Positions 25,232-34,462 are shown, numbered from the stretch's first letter. The stretch is 35,910 nucleotides of DNA from Opitutales bacterium (GCA_013215165.1 JABSRG010000041.1:1-35910); one strand, 5' to 3'. Notes: a model not told the origin generated them from the sequence alone. Translations and numbers: made by a program.

Positions 25232-26473
25232 ATGCCGCAACCCAGCAAGCACTTTAATCCTGACCCTTTTGCCTACCATGAGGAGGTAGAGCTGACAATC
25301 GACGACCTCACGAATCTAGGTGTGGGAGTCGGTCGGGTCGATGGCTGGGTCGTGATGGTGCCATTTGTGATACCGGGTGAGCGTGTGCGGGTGAGGATTT
25401 TTGCCAACCGGAAGACATTTTCGGAAGGCGACCTAGTGCGTGTTATCGATGCGAGCCCGGATCGGGTCGGCCCGAAGTGTCAGCTCTACGAAACCTGTGG
25501 TGGCTGCCAATATCAGCATATGTCTTATCCTGCTCAGTTGGCGCATAAGCGCTCCCATGTGGCAGATGTTATGCAACGATTGGGTGAGATCGACCACCCG
25601 GTCGAGGCGGCTCATGGGTCTCCGGTAGATTATGGCTATCGCTCTAAGCTGACACCGCATTGGAATCGGGGGGCACGCAGTGGTCCGATTGGGGATATCG
25701 GGTTTTTGCGTTATGGCTCACGGCGTAGTCTGATCGATGTGCCGCAGTGCCCAATTGCTACGCATGGGATCAATACCACGCTTCCTCACGCCCGCGAGCG
25801 GGTCAGGCATCCCAAGACTGCGCGGGAGAAAAAGGTTTTGAAGCAAAAGGGAGGGACTCTGTTGCTGCGCGACGTAGCGGAAGGTGTGGTGACCGAGCAT
25901 GAGAAAGTGGTGACCGAGCGTGTGGGGGAGAAAGTATTTCAGTTCAAGGCAGGAGACTTTTTTCAAAATAACCCGTTTATTTTGCCGGAGTTAGTGGCAT
26001 ATGTGGCCAGTGAAGCGAAAACTCCGCATACGCGCTATCTCATCGATGCTTATTGTGGTGTGGGTTTATTCGGGATCTCGCTTGCTGGGTATTTTGAACA
26101 AATCGCTGGAGTCGAAGTGAGCGAGTCTGCGGTTCTGTGGGCGCAGGGGAATGCGCGCATAAATTTTGTTGAAAATGCCCGCTTTATGGTGGGGGCCGCA
26201 GAAGCAATTTTTGAGGGACTTACCTTTCCGAGTGAGGTGACGGCTATGATCATCGATCCTCCGCGAAAAGGCTGTGACGTGGGGTTCTTGGAGCAGCTCT
26301 TTGCCTACGGGCCGGCCAGGCTCGTCTATGTGTCTTGCGACCCAGCTACTCAGGCGCGTGACCTCAAGGCGATGTGTGCAGAGGGATACCGCGTTGAGCG
26401 AGTAAAGCCTTTCGACCTGTTCCCACAGACGCGGCATATAGAGAACGTAGTTACGCTATCGCGGGAGTCCTGA
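25232..26473 (+). CDS. Class I SAM-dependent RNA m5U methyltransferase (RlmD/RumA type)
   Basis: This 413-residue enzyme methylates uridine C5, most likely in 23S rRNA. An N-terminal TRAM domain (about residues 10-70: VELTIDDLTNLGVGVGRVDG) is followed by Fe-S ligands in CQLYETCGGC (C-x5-C-x2-C) and a later Cys in VPQCPIA. The Rossmann part has DAYCGVGLFGISLAG, MIIDPPRKGCDVGFL and the catalytic Cys in LVYVSCDPATQARDL. All catalytic features are intact. I choose the ATG at 25232; the frame opens at 25190 without extra homology. Family is certain, but the exact target (U1939, U747 or tRNA U54) is not. Confidence 0.93.
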   Translation: MPQPSKHFNPDPFAYHEEVELTIDDLTNLGVGVGRVDGWVVMVPFVIPGERVRVRIFANRKTFSEGDLVRVIDASPDRVGPKCQLYETCGGCQYQHMSYPAQLAHKRSHVADVMQRLGEIDHPVEAAHGSPVDYGYRSKLTPHWNRGARSGPIGDIGFLRYGSRRSLIDVPQCPIATHGINTTLPHARERVRHPKTAREKKVLKQKGGTLLLRDVAEGVVTEHEKVVTERVGEKVFQFKAGDFFQNNPFILPELVAYVASEAKTPHTRYLIDAYCGVGLFGISLAGYFEQIAGVEVSESAVLWAQGNARINFVENARFMVGAAEAIFEGLTFPSEVTAMIIDPPRKGCDVGFLEQLFAYGPARLVYVSCDPATQARDLKAMCAEGYRVERVKPFDLFPQTRHIENVVTLSRES

Positions 26474-26486
26474 TCCTTATTAATGG

Positions 26487-26879
26487 TTAGGAGCTTACTC
26501 GAGCTTTACGGCTGGGAGCATTCTCAAAAACCCAGAGCGCTTCTTTCAGTGTCTGCTCATTGAAAGGTTTGGAGAGAAAGTCGTCTGCTCCGGAGCGAAT
26601 GGCAGTGTGGCGATCTTTGAGCTCATCGTTAGCTGATAGAAAAAAGATCGGAATCTCTGCCAGAGCCGGGATTTGTCGAATTTTGCTGCAGGCTTCCACT
26701 CCATCCATGACTGGCATCGTGTAATCGAGTAGGACCAGGTCGGGTAAGATTTCGTCTGCTTTCTCCACGGCCTCTTTCCCGTTTTTTGCTGAGTGGCCCT
26801 CATATCCCATGGTTTCGAGAACAGCTATGGCCAGCTCGATATTCACACCGTGGTCGTCTGCTACGAGTGCTTTCTTCAT
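26487..26879 (-). CDS. Stand-alone CheY-like response regulator receiver
   Basis: This single-domain receiver of 130 residues has the acidic pocket ALVADDHGVN, the phospho-acceptor Asp52 in LVLLDYTMPVMDG, Ser in FFLSAND (the switch Ser/Thr) and Lys in DDFLSKPFNEQTL. No output domain follows, so it probably acts by protein-protein contact or as a phosphate relay. It is divergent from a stand-alone GspE N-domain gene and a GspE/PilB-type ATPase across about 180 bases, which could point to control of pilus or secretion motors, but no kinase is encoded nearby. Confidence 0.93.
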   Translation of the reverse strand: MKKALVADDHGVNIELAIAVLETMGYEGHSAKNGKEAVEKADEILPDLVLLDYTMPVMDGVEACSKIRQIPALAEIPIFFLSANDELKDRHTAIRSGADDFLSKPFNEQTLKEALWVFENAPSRKARVSS

Positions 26880-27062
26880 ATCTGAAATGGGGAAATTGGT
26901 TTTAGTTTAACGTTGAATAACTCGCCGATCAGTCACTTAGCTTGAAAAATTAAAGAGCTTTTAGTAGCTTTTTCTAACCTACCTTGCGGACTGAAATTTC
27001 AGGCCGCTGAAAATAAAAATATCCTCCCATACTCTCATACTCGTTGCGAGAGAACCTAACAA

Positions 27063-27602
27063 ATGAATCCAGGTCATGCCGTTATGGTAAAGTCCAACCG
27101 TCAGTTGGGCTCGGTTCTTGTCGAAAGAGGCCTCATTGAGCATCGGCACCTTGAGGCCGCGAGCGAACGTCTTATCGACGCTATGCAAAACCCGGGCAAG
27201 CTCACGGCGAGTATCTTATCCATTCTTATCTTTGAGCTTCAAGAGCTCGAGGAGTCGGCTTTGATCGCCTATCTTGTAGAAGAGGAAAATCTTGGAGCGC
27301 TTCCGTTAGGAAGCACTGAATTTGATCCATCAGCGTGGCCAGATTTCGCAGCAGGGCTTGCGGGGGCGACACGGACGATCCCGGTTGATCGTAAAGATGG
27401 TTTCATCACTGTGGCTACCAGTTACTATTTGAGCCCTCCTGCACGCGAGTATTGGGAATCAGAATTGAGCGAGCATATCATTTGGACCGTCGCGCCGTTG
27501 CTCCAGATCGAAAAGCGGATTGAGTCGCTAATAGATGCTCAGTCACAGGCAAATACCAGTGCTTCAGGCGTGGAGAGGAGTATGCCAATCCGTAATACCT
27601 AA
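27063..27602 (+). CDS. Stand-alone GspE N-terminal-domain (MshEN-like) protein
   Basis: This 179-residue soluble protein contains QLGSVLVERGLIEHRHLEAA, matching the LGxxLVxxGLIxxxxLxxA pattern that opens the T2SS ATPase N-domain. The second half (LGALPLGSTEFDPSAWPDF and DGFITVATSYYLSPPAREY) follows the later part of that domain, and no ATPase part follows. It lies about 80 bases upstream of a full GspE-type ATPase gene on the same strand. MshEN domains in ATPases such as MshE bind cyclic di-GMP; whether this copy does so is unknown. The start is 27063, or 27084. Confidence 0.72.
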   Translation: MNPGHAVMVKSNRQLGSVLVERGLIEHRHLEAASERLIDAMQNPGKLTASILSILIFELQELEESALIAYLVEEENLGALPLGSTEFDPSAWPDFAAGLAGATRTIPVDRKDGFITVATSYYLSPPAREYWESELSEHIIWTVAPLLQIEKRIESLIDAQSQANTSASGVERSMPIRNT

Positions 27603-27681
27603 AACTCTGGGCTGAATTCAAAGATGATATTGTCGCATTGATTATAGCCCATTGAAGAAACTGGGATCAATCTTTGTATCC

Positions 27682-29418
27682 ATGGCATTAGCACGCATCC
27701 AAGTAAACATACTAAGCAAGCTCTCGGAGTTTGGAAATCTCGACGAAGAAGCCATCAAAGAAATCCTCTCGATAGAAGAGGAGCTTTCGGGCGAGGCGGT
27801 GGATAATATGTTGTTGGAGAAGTATGGCGTGAGCGAATTTCAGCTTCTCGTTGCTAAGGCTAAGGCCTTTGATCTGACTCCGTTCAATGCTTCCCTATTT
27901 CAGGTGAGCGAACATACCTTCGAATACCTAGAGCGTGATTTTTGCTTGGAAAACAAGGTATTGCCGATCGGCACGGTGGGTGAGTTTTTAGTAGTGGCAG
28001 TCTCCAATCCTTTTGACGTTCAGCTCAATCAGAAGATCCAGGATATCACACGTTTACGCGTATCGACTTTGCTGGCTCTCGAGCGCGACATCAATGCAAA
28101 GCTTGAGACGAAGGATGAGGAAAAAGCCCAGGTCTCAGACTATTCGGACGTCGTGGACGCCCTGGGAAATGAATTTGAAGAGGGTGAAGAACTGGAAGAT
28201 GCGATCACCGACGAAGAGTCCGCTCCCATCATCAAGTTGGCGAATCGGATTATCGAAGACGCCTATTTTTCTGGAGGTTCAGACATACATATTGATCCTT
28301 TCGAGAAAGAGACGCGTATTCGGGTCCGTATCGACGGCGTCCTGCAGGAGAAGCTGTCTATTCCAGCAAAAGTCTCGGGAGCTTTGATGGCGCGGCTCAA
28401 GGTCATGTCCGACCTCGATATCGCAGAGAAACGCCTGCCCCAGGATGGACGGATCGTTTTCAAGCATTATACCCGTCGAGGGATTGACGTGGACCTCCGG
28501 GTATCTACGGCACCACTCAATCATGGAGAGGGCGCTGTTATGCGTATTTTGGATAAGCAGAAGTCGACCCTACCGCTTCCAGCTTTGGGCTTTTCGGAGC
28601 AAAACTTGAGTATGTATCGCGAGTTGATCACGCGGCCTTATGGCATGATCCTACACTGCGGCCCAACGGGTTCAGGAAAGTCGATGACGCTTTATTCCGC
28701 ACTCAATGAGATTAATACCCCAGACCTATGCATTCGGACGGCTGAGGACCCGATTGAGTATACATTGCCTGGTCTAGCCCAGATGCAGATGAATCGGAAA
28801 ATCGGGCTGACCTTCGCGACGGCCCTGCGTGCCTTCCTCCGTCAGGATCCCGACATTATCCTGGTCGGTGAGATTCGCGATACCGAGACGGCGGGCATTG
28901 CCGTGGAGGCTGCGCTTACTGGTCATATGCTTTTTTCTACCCTCCACACCAATGATGCTCCCTCGACGGTAGCTCGTCTGACAGAAATGGGAGTGGAGCC
29001 TTTCATGATTTCAGCGTCCATTGTTTGTGTCTGCGCTCAGAGACTGATGCGTCGTCTCAATAAAAATACCAAGGGGGAGTATCAACCCGAAGGAAATGAG
29101 CTAGAGATAATCCAAAAAGCTATCGGCTACACGGGCCCTGTTATGGGCGCTGGCCCGGCGGACAGCCCTCTAGGCCCCCCATATAAGGGTCGAGTGGGCA
29201 TCCATGAGTTGATGCCGACGTCTGAAGAGTTGGTTAAGGGCATCAATGACGGATTGGAAGCGGCCCGGCTCAAAATGATCGCCATGCGCAATGGGATGCG
29301 GACGTTGCACCAAGACAGTATGCTTAAGGTCATGGACGGACTCACATCTATGGAGGAGTCTCTTTCGACGGTTCCGCCAGACATGGAAGATCTGAGTGAG
29401 TTTGCTGATGCCGTTTAG
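27682..29418 (+). CDS. GspE/PilB-family secretion or pilus assembly ATPase
   Basis: This hexameric cytoplasmic ATPase powers assembly of a type II secretion pseudopilus or type IV pilus. An N-terminal domain (residues about 1-145) is followed by an acidic linker ([12 protein letters not shown]). The catalytic core has Walker [17 protein letters not shown] near residue 325, the Asp box (RTAEDPIEY), Walker [19 protein letters not shown] and the His box [15 protein letters not shown]. The zinc-binding tetracysteine of many GspE/PilB proteins is absent; the equivalent stretch is [20 protein letters not shown] start at the ATG at 27682 (578 residues); a TTG at 27652 is possible. A pseudopilin gene lies about 1.5 kb downstream on the other strand. 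Confidence 0.93.
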   Translation: MALARIQVNILSKLSEFGNLDEEAIKEILSIEEELSGEAVDNMLLEKYGVSEFQLLVAKAKAFDLTPFNASLFQVSEHTFEYLERDFCLENKVLPIGTVGEFLVVAVSNPFDVQLNQKIQDITRLRVSTLLALERDINAKLETKDEEKAQVSDYSDVVDALGNEFEEGEELEDAITDEESAPIIKLANRIIEDAYFSGGSDIHIDPFEKETRIRVRIDGVLQEKLSIPAKVSGALMARLKVMSDLDIAEKRLPQDGRIVFKHYTRRGIDVDLRVSTAPLNHGEGAVMRILDKQKSTLPLPALGFSEQNLSMYRELITRPYGMILHCGPTGSGKSMTLYSALNEINTPDLCIRTAEDPIEYTLPGLAQMQMNRKIGLTFATALRAFLRQDPDIILVGEIRDTETAGIAVEAALTGHMLFSTLHTNDAPSTVARLTEMGVEPFMISASIVCVCAQRLMRRLNKNTKGEYQPEGNELEIIQKAIGYTGPVMGAGPADSPLGPPYKGRVGIHELMPTSEELVKGINDGLEAARLKMIAMRNGMRTLHQDSMLKVMDGLTSMEESLSTVPPDMEDLSEFADAV

Positions 29419-29485
29419 CCGGTGCCATGACGCTTCAAAAGCGATTAAGCTTGATCCGCAGTATTCCTTCTGACGCTACTAGGAG

Positions 29486-29887
29486 ATGGAGAAGACTCTC
29501 ATTTTACTCAAACCCGACTGCATGGAGAAAAAGAATGCCGGCGAAGTGATTGGCCGTTTCGAGAAAGCAGGATTTGAGATTGTGGACTGCAAGATGATGC
29601 AGCTCACCCCTGAAATTTGTCGCGAGCACTATGCGCATGTGGCAGATCGTCCGTTTTTTCCCGAAATAGAGGGATTCATGACTTCTCGTCCCGTTATGGC
29701 GCTGATTCTTTCAGGGAAATCGGTGATCGCTAGGGTACGCGAACTCTTAGGGCCAACAGATTCCACTAAAGCTCCTGCGGGCACCATTCGCGGTGATCTC
29801 GGAGAAACGATGATGATTAATGTCGTGCACGCTTCGGATAGCCCCGAAGCAGCAGCAGCAGAGATCAAGCGTTTCTTTGGCGCTTGA
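29486..29887 (+). CDS. ndk: Nucleoside diphosphate kinase
   Basis: This 133-residue enzyme balances NTP pools by phosphate transfer through a His. The start MEKTLILLKPDCMEKK is canonical, as are RPFFPEIEGFMTSRPVMALIL, the nucleotide-binding PTDSTKAPAGTIRGDLGE, and the catalytic His near residue 115 in INVVHASDSPEAAAAEI. The family's usual N-H-[GA]-S-D-S block reads VHASDS, which is acceptable. It follows the gspE-like gene by 67 bases, and its end overlaps the start proposed for the pseudouridine synthase by 11 bases, suggesting coupled translation. Confidence 0.96.
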   Translation: MEKTLILLKPDCMEKKNAGEVIGRFEKAGFEIVDCKMMQLTPEICREHYAHVADRPFFPEIEGFMTSRPVMALILSGKSVIARVRELLGPTDSTKAPAGTIRGDLGETMMINVVHASDSPEAAAAEIKRFFGA

Positions 29888-30692
29888 GCCCAGGCGATTG
29901 CCTAAGGATTCTATTTTGGATCCTCGTTGGTTCGAGACTGAGGCTCCTCTGGTAGACCCAGAAGAGCTCAATACATGGATATTGCATGAGGATGACAATC
30001 TGCTCGTGATCAATAAGCCGGGTTGGCTTGTTTGTCATCCGTCGAAAAAGGGACCCTGGTCGAGCCTGGCCGGTGCTGTCCGGGAGCAGTGGCAGATGGA
30101 CCAGGTGCACATGGTCGCCCGTCTGGATCGTGAGACGTCTGGGCTCGTTATCTTCGCAAAGCATCCCAAGGCGGCGCGCCGTTATCAGATGGCTATGAGC
30201 CAGAGGCGGGTAGAGAAGACTTATTTTGCGCTGCTTGCTGGCCGCATGTCTCTAGAGCTCAATGACCGGCTTACTGTGGATATACCTTTAGTTCGTGACC
30301 GAAAATCGCTCGTCCATGTAAAGGTGAAGGCCCAGAAAGGGCAACAAGGGCAAAGAGCGACGACATACTTTATGCCGCGTGCTTACGGTGAGCGTTCGAC
30401 TTGGGTAGAGATCGGCTTAGAAACTGGGCGCAAGCACCAGATACGGGCCCATGCGGAATGGATGGGGCACTCGGTAATAGGGGATAAAATCTACGGACCG
30501 GATGCCAATTGGTTCCTTGAGTTTATTGACTCAGGATGGACGCCAGAAATGGCTGCAGCCTTGATACATCCACGTCAGGCTTTGCACTGTGCGCGGATGC
30601 ATTTTCTTTTCGAAGATGGAGAGGAAAGAGACTTCGAAGCTCCACTGACCGAGGACCTTGTGGAGCTTCTGAAACGAGAGGGGATCGCCTGA
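29877..30692 (+). CDS. RluA-family RNA pseudouridine synthase
   Basis: This enzyme isomerises uridine to pseudouridine in rRNA or tRNA. The catalytic Asp is in MVARLDRETSGLVIFAK, preceded by LLVINKPGWLVCHPS. VEKTYFALLAGR, TGRKHQIRAHAEWMGHSVIGDKIYG (18 residues plus strand) and ALHCARMHFLF are the standard RluA blocks. No S4 domain is seen. The frame is open from 29820, but the first 19 codons lie inside ndk in another frame; the TTG at 29877, giving LALEPRRLPKDS, is the most likely start (about 271 residues). Target site unknown. Confidence 0.9.
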   Translation: MALEPRRLPKDSILDPRWFETEAPLVDPEELNTWILHEDDNLLVINKPGWLVCHPSKKGPWSSLAGAVREQWQMDQVHMVARLDRETSGLVIFAKHPKAARRYQMAMSQRRVEKTYFALLAGRMSLELNDRLTVDIPLVRDRKSLVHVKVKAQKGQQGQRATTYFMPRAYGERSTWVEIGLETGRKHQIRAHAEWMGHSVIGDKIYGPDANWFLEFIDSGWTPEMAAALIHPRQALHCARMHFLFEDGEERDFEAPLTEDLVELLKREGIA

Positions 30693-30746
30693 GTCTGTTA
30701 TTCGGCCTCCGACTTTAGCGGGTAGTATTTGGTAAGCGCGTTCCTG

Positions 30747-30800
30747 GACCAAGAAGGTAGGGACGTTTTGCCAAAACGTCTGCTTTTGCGGCATCGATCT
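30747..30800. repeat. Dispersed palindromic intergenic repeat, copy 2
   Basis: The same 19-base palindrome as at 15282-15300 occurs here at 30762-30780, again preceded by GGTAG and followed by a flank ending in GATCT. It lies 54 bases after the pseudouridine synthase gene, in the gap before the convergent pseudopilin gene. There is no T tract, so it is not a standard intrinsic terminator. Confidence 0.85.
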
Positions 30801-30870
30801 ATTTTTCTAGTAGATGCGCTCTGCGATGTAGATCGGGAATCTTTTTACCAATCTATGTGGCTTTTTGTTA

Positions 30871-31521
30871 TTATTCCCAAGTGCCAAGGATTTCGTTACC
30901 AGAGCCGGCCGAGTAGATGGCCACTCCTGCGAAAATATTAGCAGCGACTGTGGGCGCTAACGTTCCGCCGCCATCGGCTATTGTCACTGCTGTGGCAAAA
31001 GCGCCATTGGCAAGGATCCCGTCTTTGTTGCGGTCCATGATTATAACGATGTTCGTATTGTCGAAAGCATCACCGAGCAAGGCTGAGCGATCGCCGGTAG
31101 CCAGATCCACAGCGAAGTCTCCTTCAGATACTGAAAAATAGCGGCGTTTCTTAGGATTGATCGTGGCGGCATCGGCGTCTGCGAGCGGAGTGCCGTCGTA
31201 AGCGACGCCGGTAAGTGTTTGTAAAAGGATGTCGGTGTGGGCAGCATTACTCATCACAAATATGCTGTCGGATCCAGTCACTACTGCTGCTCCGTCGAAG
31301 GTTGGATAGTAGCCGTAATCGATTTTGTAATTTTCGATAGCGAGAGCGAGCTGACTCATGAAGGTTTTACTTTTCGTTTTCTTTACATTGTCGAATGCTG
31401 ATCCGACCGTTGGGATCAGGATTGCTGCGAGGATCCCGATAACGGCAATGACAGTCAGCAGCTCAACGAGTGTAAAGCCGCGCGTGCGTGCGGTGGCTTT
31501 GGGGTGGGGTAGTAGAATCAT
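30871..31521 (-). CDS. Type II secretion/type IV pilin-like prepilin (pseudopilin)
   Basis: This 216-residue prepilin has a basic leader (MILLPHPKATARTRG) and the cleavage/methylation motif RG|FTLVELLTVIAVIGILAAI with Gly at -1, Phe at +1 and Glu at +5, so it should be cut and N-methylated by prepilin peptidase. After the hydrophobic helix comes QLALAIENYKIDYGYYPTFD, typical of GspG-like pseudopilins, then a globular head with Asp/Gly-rich stretches (IIMDRNKDGILANG) that could bind calcium. I use the ATG at 31521; the frame extends to 31623 without a plausible leader. Many Verrucomicrobia and Planctomycetes encode scattered proteins of this type, and no other secretion gene is adjacent. Confidence 0.92.
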   Translation of the reverse strand: MILLPHPKATARTRGFTLVELLTVIAVIGILAAILIPTVGSAFDNVKKTKSKTFMSQLALAIENYKIDYGYYPTFDGAAVVTGSDSIFVMSNAAHTDILLQTLTGVAYDGTPLADADAATINPKKRRYFSVSEGDFAVDLATGDRSALLGDAFDNTNIVIIMDRNKDGILANGAFATAVTIADGGGTLAPTVAANIFAGVAIYSAGSGNEILGTWE

Positions 31522-31614
31522 GGGTGAAAGATGGATAAATGGGGGCGGGGCGTCGAGTGTTTTTAGGATTGCGACGCCGCTTGTGTTTGGGCCGATTACT
31601 TGGATACTACGCGC

Positions 31615-32775
31615 ATGTCCCACGCCTCCCTACGTCGTCCAGCATGGGCTACACTGAAATTTGCACTTTTTTCATCACTCGTATCTGGATTCGCCCGGGC
31701 TGAGGTAATCGAAACCCAAGATGCCTCTTTCACTGTTGAGACAGTGGCGGATGGTTTGACGCAACCTTGGTCGATGGCGTTCTTCCCAGAGGGTGAAATG
31801 ATCGTTTTAGAAAAGGTAGGCGCCATTCGAAAAATCGACTCTGAGGGAAATATAAGTGATCCATTCAGCGGCTTGCCCGCAATCGCGGTTTTGGGACAGG
31901 GTGGCTTGCTCGATATTGAGCTCGATCCTGATTATGCTGTTAATGGCTGGGTCTATTTGGTCTATTCTGCACCTCATCCTGAGAATAAGCGCAATGGTAT
32001 GACGACGGTGGCGCGCTGTCGCTTTGATTTAGAGAATTTGTCGGTTACTGACTTTGAGGTTTTGTATCAGCCAGCCTTGGAGACCTTTTCACGGCGTCCC
32101 CACCATTTCGGCAGCCGCGTGGTATTTGACCATGCGGGGATGATGTTTTTTTCCATCGGAGATCGCGGAGAACAGCGCAAAGCTCAAAACCTGGATTTGC
32201 CGCATGGTAAGGTGTTTCGGCTCAATCGCGACGGTTCCATCCCCGGTGATAACCCGTTTTTAGGCGATGATGGAGCTTTGCCCGAAATGTATAGCTACGG
32301 CCATCGCAATCCTCAGGGCTTGGCGGTGCATCCGGTGACAGGAGATGTTTGGGCGGTAGAACATGGCCCTCGAGGGGGGGATGAGCTCAACCTACTTAAG
32401 CCCGGTGCTAACTATGGTTGGCCGCTGATCACCTATGGAATCAATTACAATGGCACACCGATTACCGACAAGACATCCATGCCGGGCATGGAGCAACCAC
32501 TGACTTATTGGGACCCATCTATTGCGCCCTGCGGTATGGGCTACTACACGGGTGATCAATTTCCTGAGTGGAAGCACGATCTTTTTATTGCGGCTCTCGC
32601 TCATCGTAAGCTGACGCGTTTGGTTTTCGCGGATGATGGCCGAACACTTGAGCGCGAAGAAATCATGCTCGAAGGTATCGGGCGGATCCGGGACTTTGAG
32701 TCAGGACCCGAAGGGTTGCCGTATTTGATACTCAATGCTCCTAACAGCATTGTTCGGCTAGTTCCGGCTAATTAA
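31615..32775 (+). CDS. Exported PQQ-dependent sugar dehydrogenase (soluble aldose dehydrogenase family)
   Basis: This 386-residue periplasmic beta-propeller protein has a signal peptide (start MSHASLRRPAWATL, hydrophobic ALFSSLVSGFARA). Family blocks are TQPWSMAFFPEGEMIVLEK, GGLLDIELDPDYAVNGWVYL, MFFSIGDRGEQRKAQN, GKVFRLNRDGSIPGDNPF, YGHRNPQGLAVHP and VEHGPRGGDELNLLKPGANY, as in YliI/Asd-type soluble dehydrogenases that use PQQ and calcium. A TTG at 31600 is in frame, but the ATG at 31615 gives a cleaner signal peptide. It is divergent from the pseudopilin and convergent with the ABC ATPase. The sugar oxidised is not known. Confidence 0.92.
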   Translation: MSHASLRRPAWATLKFALFSSLVSGFARAEVIETQDASFTVETVADGLTQPWSMAFFPEGEMIVLEKVGAIRKIDSEGNISDPFSGLPAIAVLGQGGLLDIELDPDYAVNGWVYLVYSAPHPENKRNGMTTVARCRFDLENLSVTDFEVLYQPALETFSRRPHHFGSRVVFDHAGMMFFSIGDRGEQRKAQNLDLPHGKVFRLNRDGSIPGDNPFLGDDGALPEMYSYGHRNPQGLAVHPVTGDVWAVEHGPRGGDELNLLKPGANYGWPLITYGINYNGTPITDKTSMPGMEQPLTYWDPSIAPCGMGYYTGDQFPEWKHDLFIAALAHRKLTRLVFADDGRTLEREEIMLEGIGRIRDFESGPEGLPYLILNAPNSIVRLVPAN

Positions 32776-32786
32776 GTGTGGATCGC

Positions 32787-33629
32787 TTATTCTGAAGCTT
32801 GCAGAAGCGCCGCGTGGTCGATGGTCGCAAGCCGCTTCACTTTGACTCCGGGTTTAGGAATGCAATCGATGAGCGCCTGAGTGTAGGGGTGCTGGGGTGA
32901 TTTGAGCACATGGGCTGTTTCCCCTTTTTCAACGATATCGCCACGAAACATTACTACGAGGTCATCCGCAAAACCATCCACGATGCCGAAGTTGTGGGTG
33001 ATGAGGATGATAGACATGTTGAGCCGCTCTTTGAGCTGAGCCATTAGATCCATGATTTGGGCCTGAATAGTAACATCAAGTGCGGTTGTTGGCTCGTCAG
33101 CTATTAGAATGCGCGGTTCACAGACGAGGGCCATCGCGATCATAACCCGCTGTTTCATGCCTCCACTCATCTGGTGTGGATAGTCTCTAAAGCGTTTCTG
33201 CGGTTCGCGAATGCCGACCAAATCCAACGTCTCGATAATTTTCTGGCGCACGTCGCTTATTTCTGGACGGTGCAATTTGATCGTCTCGCCGATTTGGTCA
33301 CCGATGCGCATGAAGGGATTGAGTGATGCAGCGGGTTCCTGAAAAATATATGCGATGTCTTTGCCGCGAATTTTTCGAAGTTCTTTAGGCGGAAGCGTAA
33401 GAATATCCTTCCCGTCGAAGCTAATCGATCCTGCTATTTGACAGGTAGGCGGCTGTGGAAGCAGCCGAGTGAGTGACAAGGCGGAGACACTCTTTCCAGA
33501 GCCGCTCTCTCCGACAACTGCGAGGGTTCTCCCAGCCTCTAAGTCAAATGAGACACCCTTTACCGCAGTGTTGGTCCTTTCGCGGTCCTGGAAGGTGATG
33601 ACTAGGTCTCTTACGGAGAGTAGGGGCAT
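32787..33629 (-). CDS. ABC transporter ATP-binding protein, OppD/DppD type
   Basis: This 280-residue ATPase has Walker [19 protein letters not shown], the Q-loop [14 protein letters not shown], the signature [14 protein letters not shown], Walker [17 protein letters not shown] and the H-loop in [12 protein letters not shown]. The C-terminus [15 protein letters not shown] is the oligopeptide/dipeptide (OppD/DppD) extension. I use the ATG at 33629, which directly yields [13 protein letters not shown]; the frame extends to 33707 inside the neighbour. It ends an operon after rsmE and the rhomboid-like gene (two-base gap). No permease, OppF or binding protein is present, so partners are encoded elsewhere. 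Confidence 0.93.
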   Translation of the reverse strand: MPLLSVRDLVITFQDRERTNTAVKGVSFDLEAGRTLAVVGESGSGKSVSALSLTRLLPQPPTCQIAGSISFDGKDILTLPPKELRKIRGKDIAYIFQEPAASLNPFMRIGDQIGETIKLHRPEISDVRQKIIETLDLVGIREPQKRFRDYPHQMSGGMKQRVMIAMALVCEPRILIADEPTTALDVTIQAQIMDLMAQLKERLNMSIILITHNFGIVDGFADDLVVMFRGDIVEKGETAHVLKSPQHPYTQALIDCIPKPGVKVKRLATIDHAALLQASE

Positions 33630-33631
33630 TG

Positions 33632-34462
33632 TCAGTCTTTGTTTTGAGCTTCTACTTCCTGAGCTGCAGCGTGATAGGCGTCTGCTTGATCGAGGTGGTC
33701 CTCGCAAAACGCGACACCTCGATCATAGCGAAAGTCGAGTTCAGGATGTGATTTGTCGGTCCGCCCACAAATGACACAGGTGTGCAGCGGTGCCTCGGCA
33801 TACGCCTGTCTCTCGTTTCTCCACGATCGCGCTCGAGCAGAAGCACGGACGCCTGAGACGAGTTGACGCCCGAAAAAGATAAAGAGGGTGAGGGATGCTG
33901 CGATTACTTCGAGCTGGGTGATCAGGTCTCCACCGATGAGTGAAATGGCAAAGAACCCCCAAGCTAGCCATGCTAGCCACTTTACCTTTACAGGGATAAT
34001 GAAAAAGATGAGGAACTGCATATTGGGATTGAATTGTGCGAACGCGATAAATAAGGCTGTAATCAGGAAGGCATTTCCAAAAACACCCCAAGGCATGATG
34101 ATGCCAAACGACAAGGTGAGTGCCCAGCCCGTGAGGATAAATAAGTTGAAACGGAATGCTCCCCATACGCTTTCCAGGGCTGTTCCCATGTAATAGAATA
34201 TAAAAAGCGCAAATGCTGCGAAAATAACGGAAAAGGCGTGGAACTCCTGGTATCCTAGTCGGGGTAAAATTCCGAAGGTGAAAACTCGCCACCATTCGCC
34301 TGCGATCACGCTATTAAAGTGGAGCACCAGATCATTGGCGCTCACGATGCCGACAAGCGAAAGACCAGTCGTTGCGAGTTGGGCAAACATGAGCCCGAGA
34401 GCCAGATTGGGGATAGCGAATTTGCCGAAGCGTTTTTCTAGATTTTGATACAGTTTAGACAT
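33632..34462 (-). CDS. Rhomboid-like multi-pass membrane protein with C-terminal Cys/His motif
   Basis: This 276-residue protein has about six membrane segments. AGEWWRVFTFGILP and MGTALESVWGAFRFNLFIL match the rhomboid/Derlin pattern (WxRxxT; G-x-x-x-E-x-x-x-G). The GxSG serine motif of active proteases is replaced by FGNAFLITALF, and no obvious catalytic His is seen, so it is probably inactive. A cytoplasmic tail ends with CVICGRTDKSHPELDF and RGVAFCEDHL, a C-x2-C...C-x2-H arrangement that may bind zinc. Its start shares one base with the rsmE stop (TGATG), and oppD follows after two bases. Function is unknown; a role in membrane protein handling is possible. Confidence 0.78.
   Translation of the reverse strand: MSKLYQNLEKRFGKFAIPNLALGLMFAQLATTGLSLVGIVSANDLVLHFNSVIAGEWWRVFTFGILPRLGYQEFHAFSVIFAAFALFIFYYMGTALESVWGAFRFNLFILTGWALTLSFGIIMPWGVFGNAFLITALFIAFAQFNPNMQFLIFFIIPVKVKWLAWLAWGFFAISLIGGDLITQLEVIAASLTLFIFFGRQLVSGVRASARARSWRNERQAYAEAPLHTCVICGRTDKSHPELDFRYDRGVAFCEDHLDQADAYHAAAQEVEAQNKD

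Noticed and set aside
32787-33629. Complete oligopeptide transport operon
   Set aside because: Only one ATPase gene is present; no permease, second ATPase or binding protein lies next to it.
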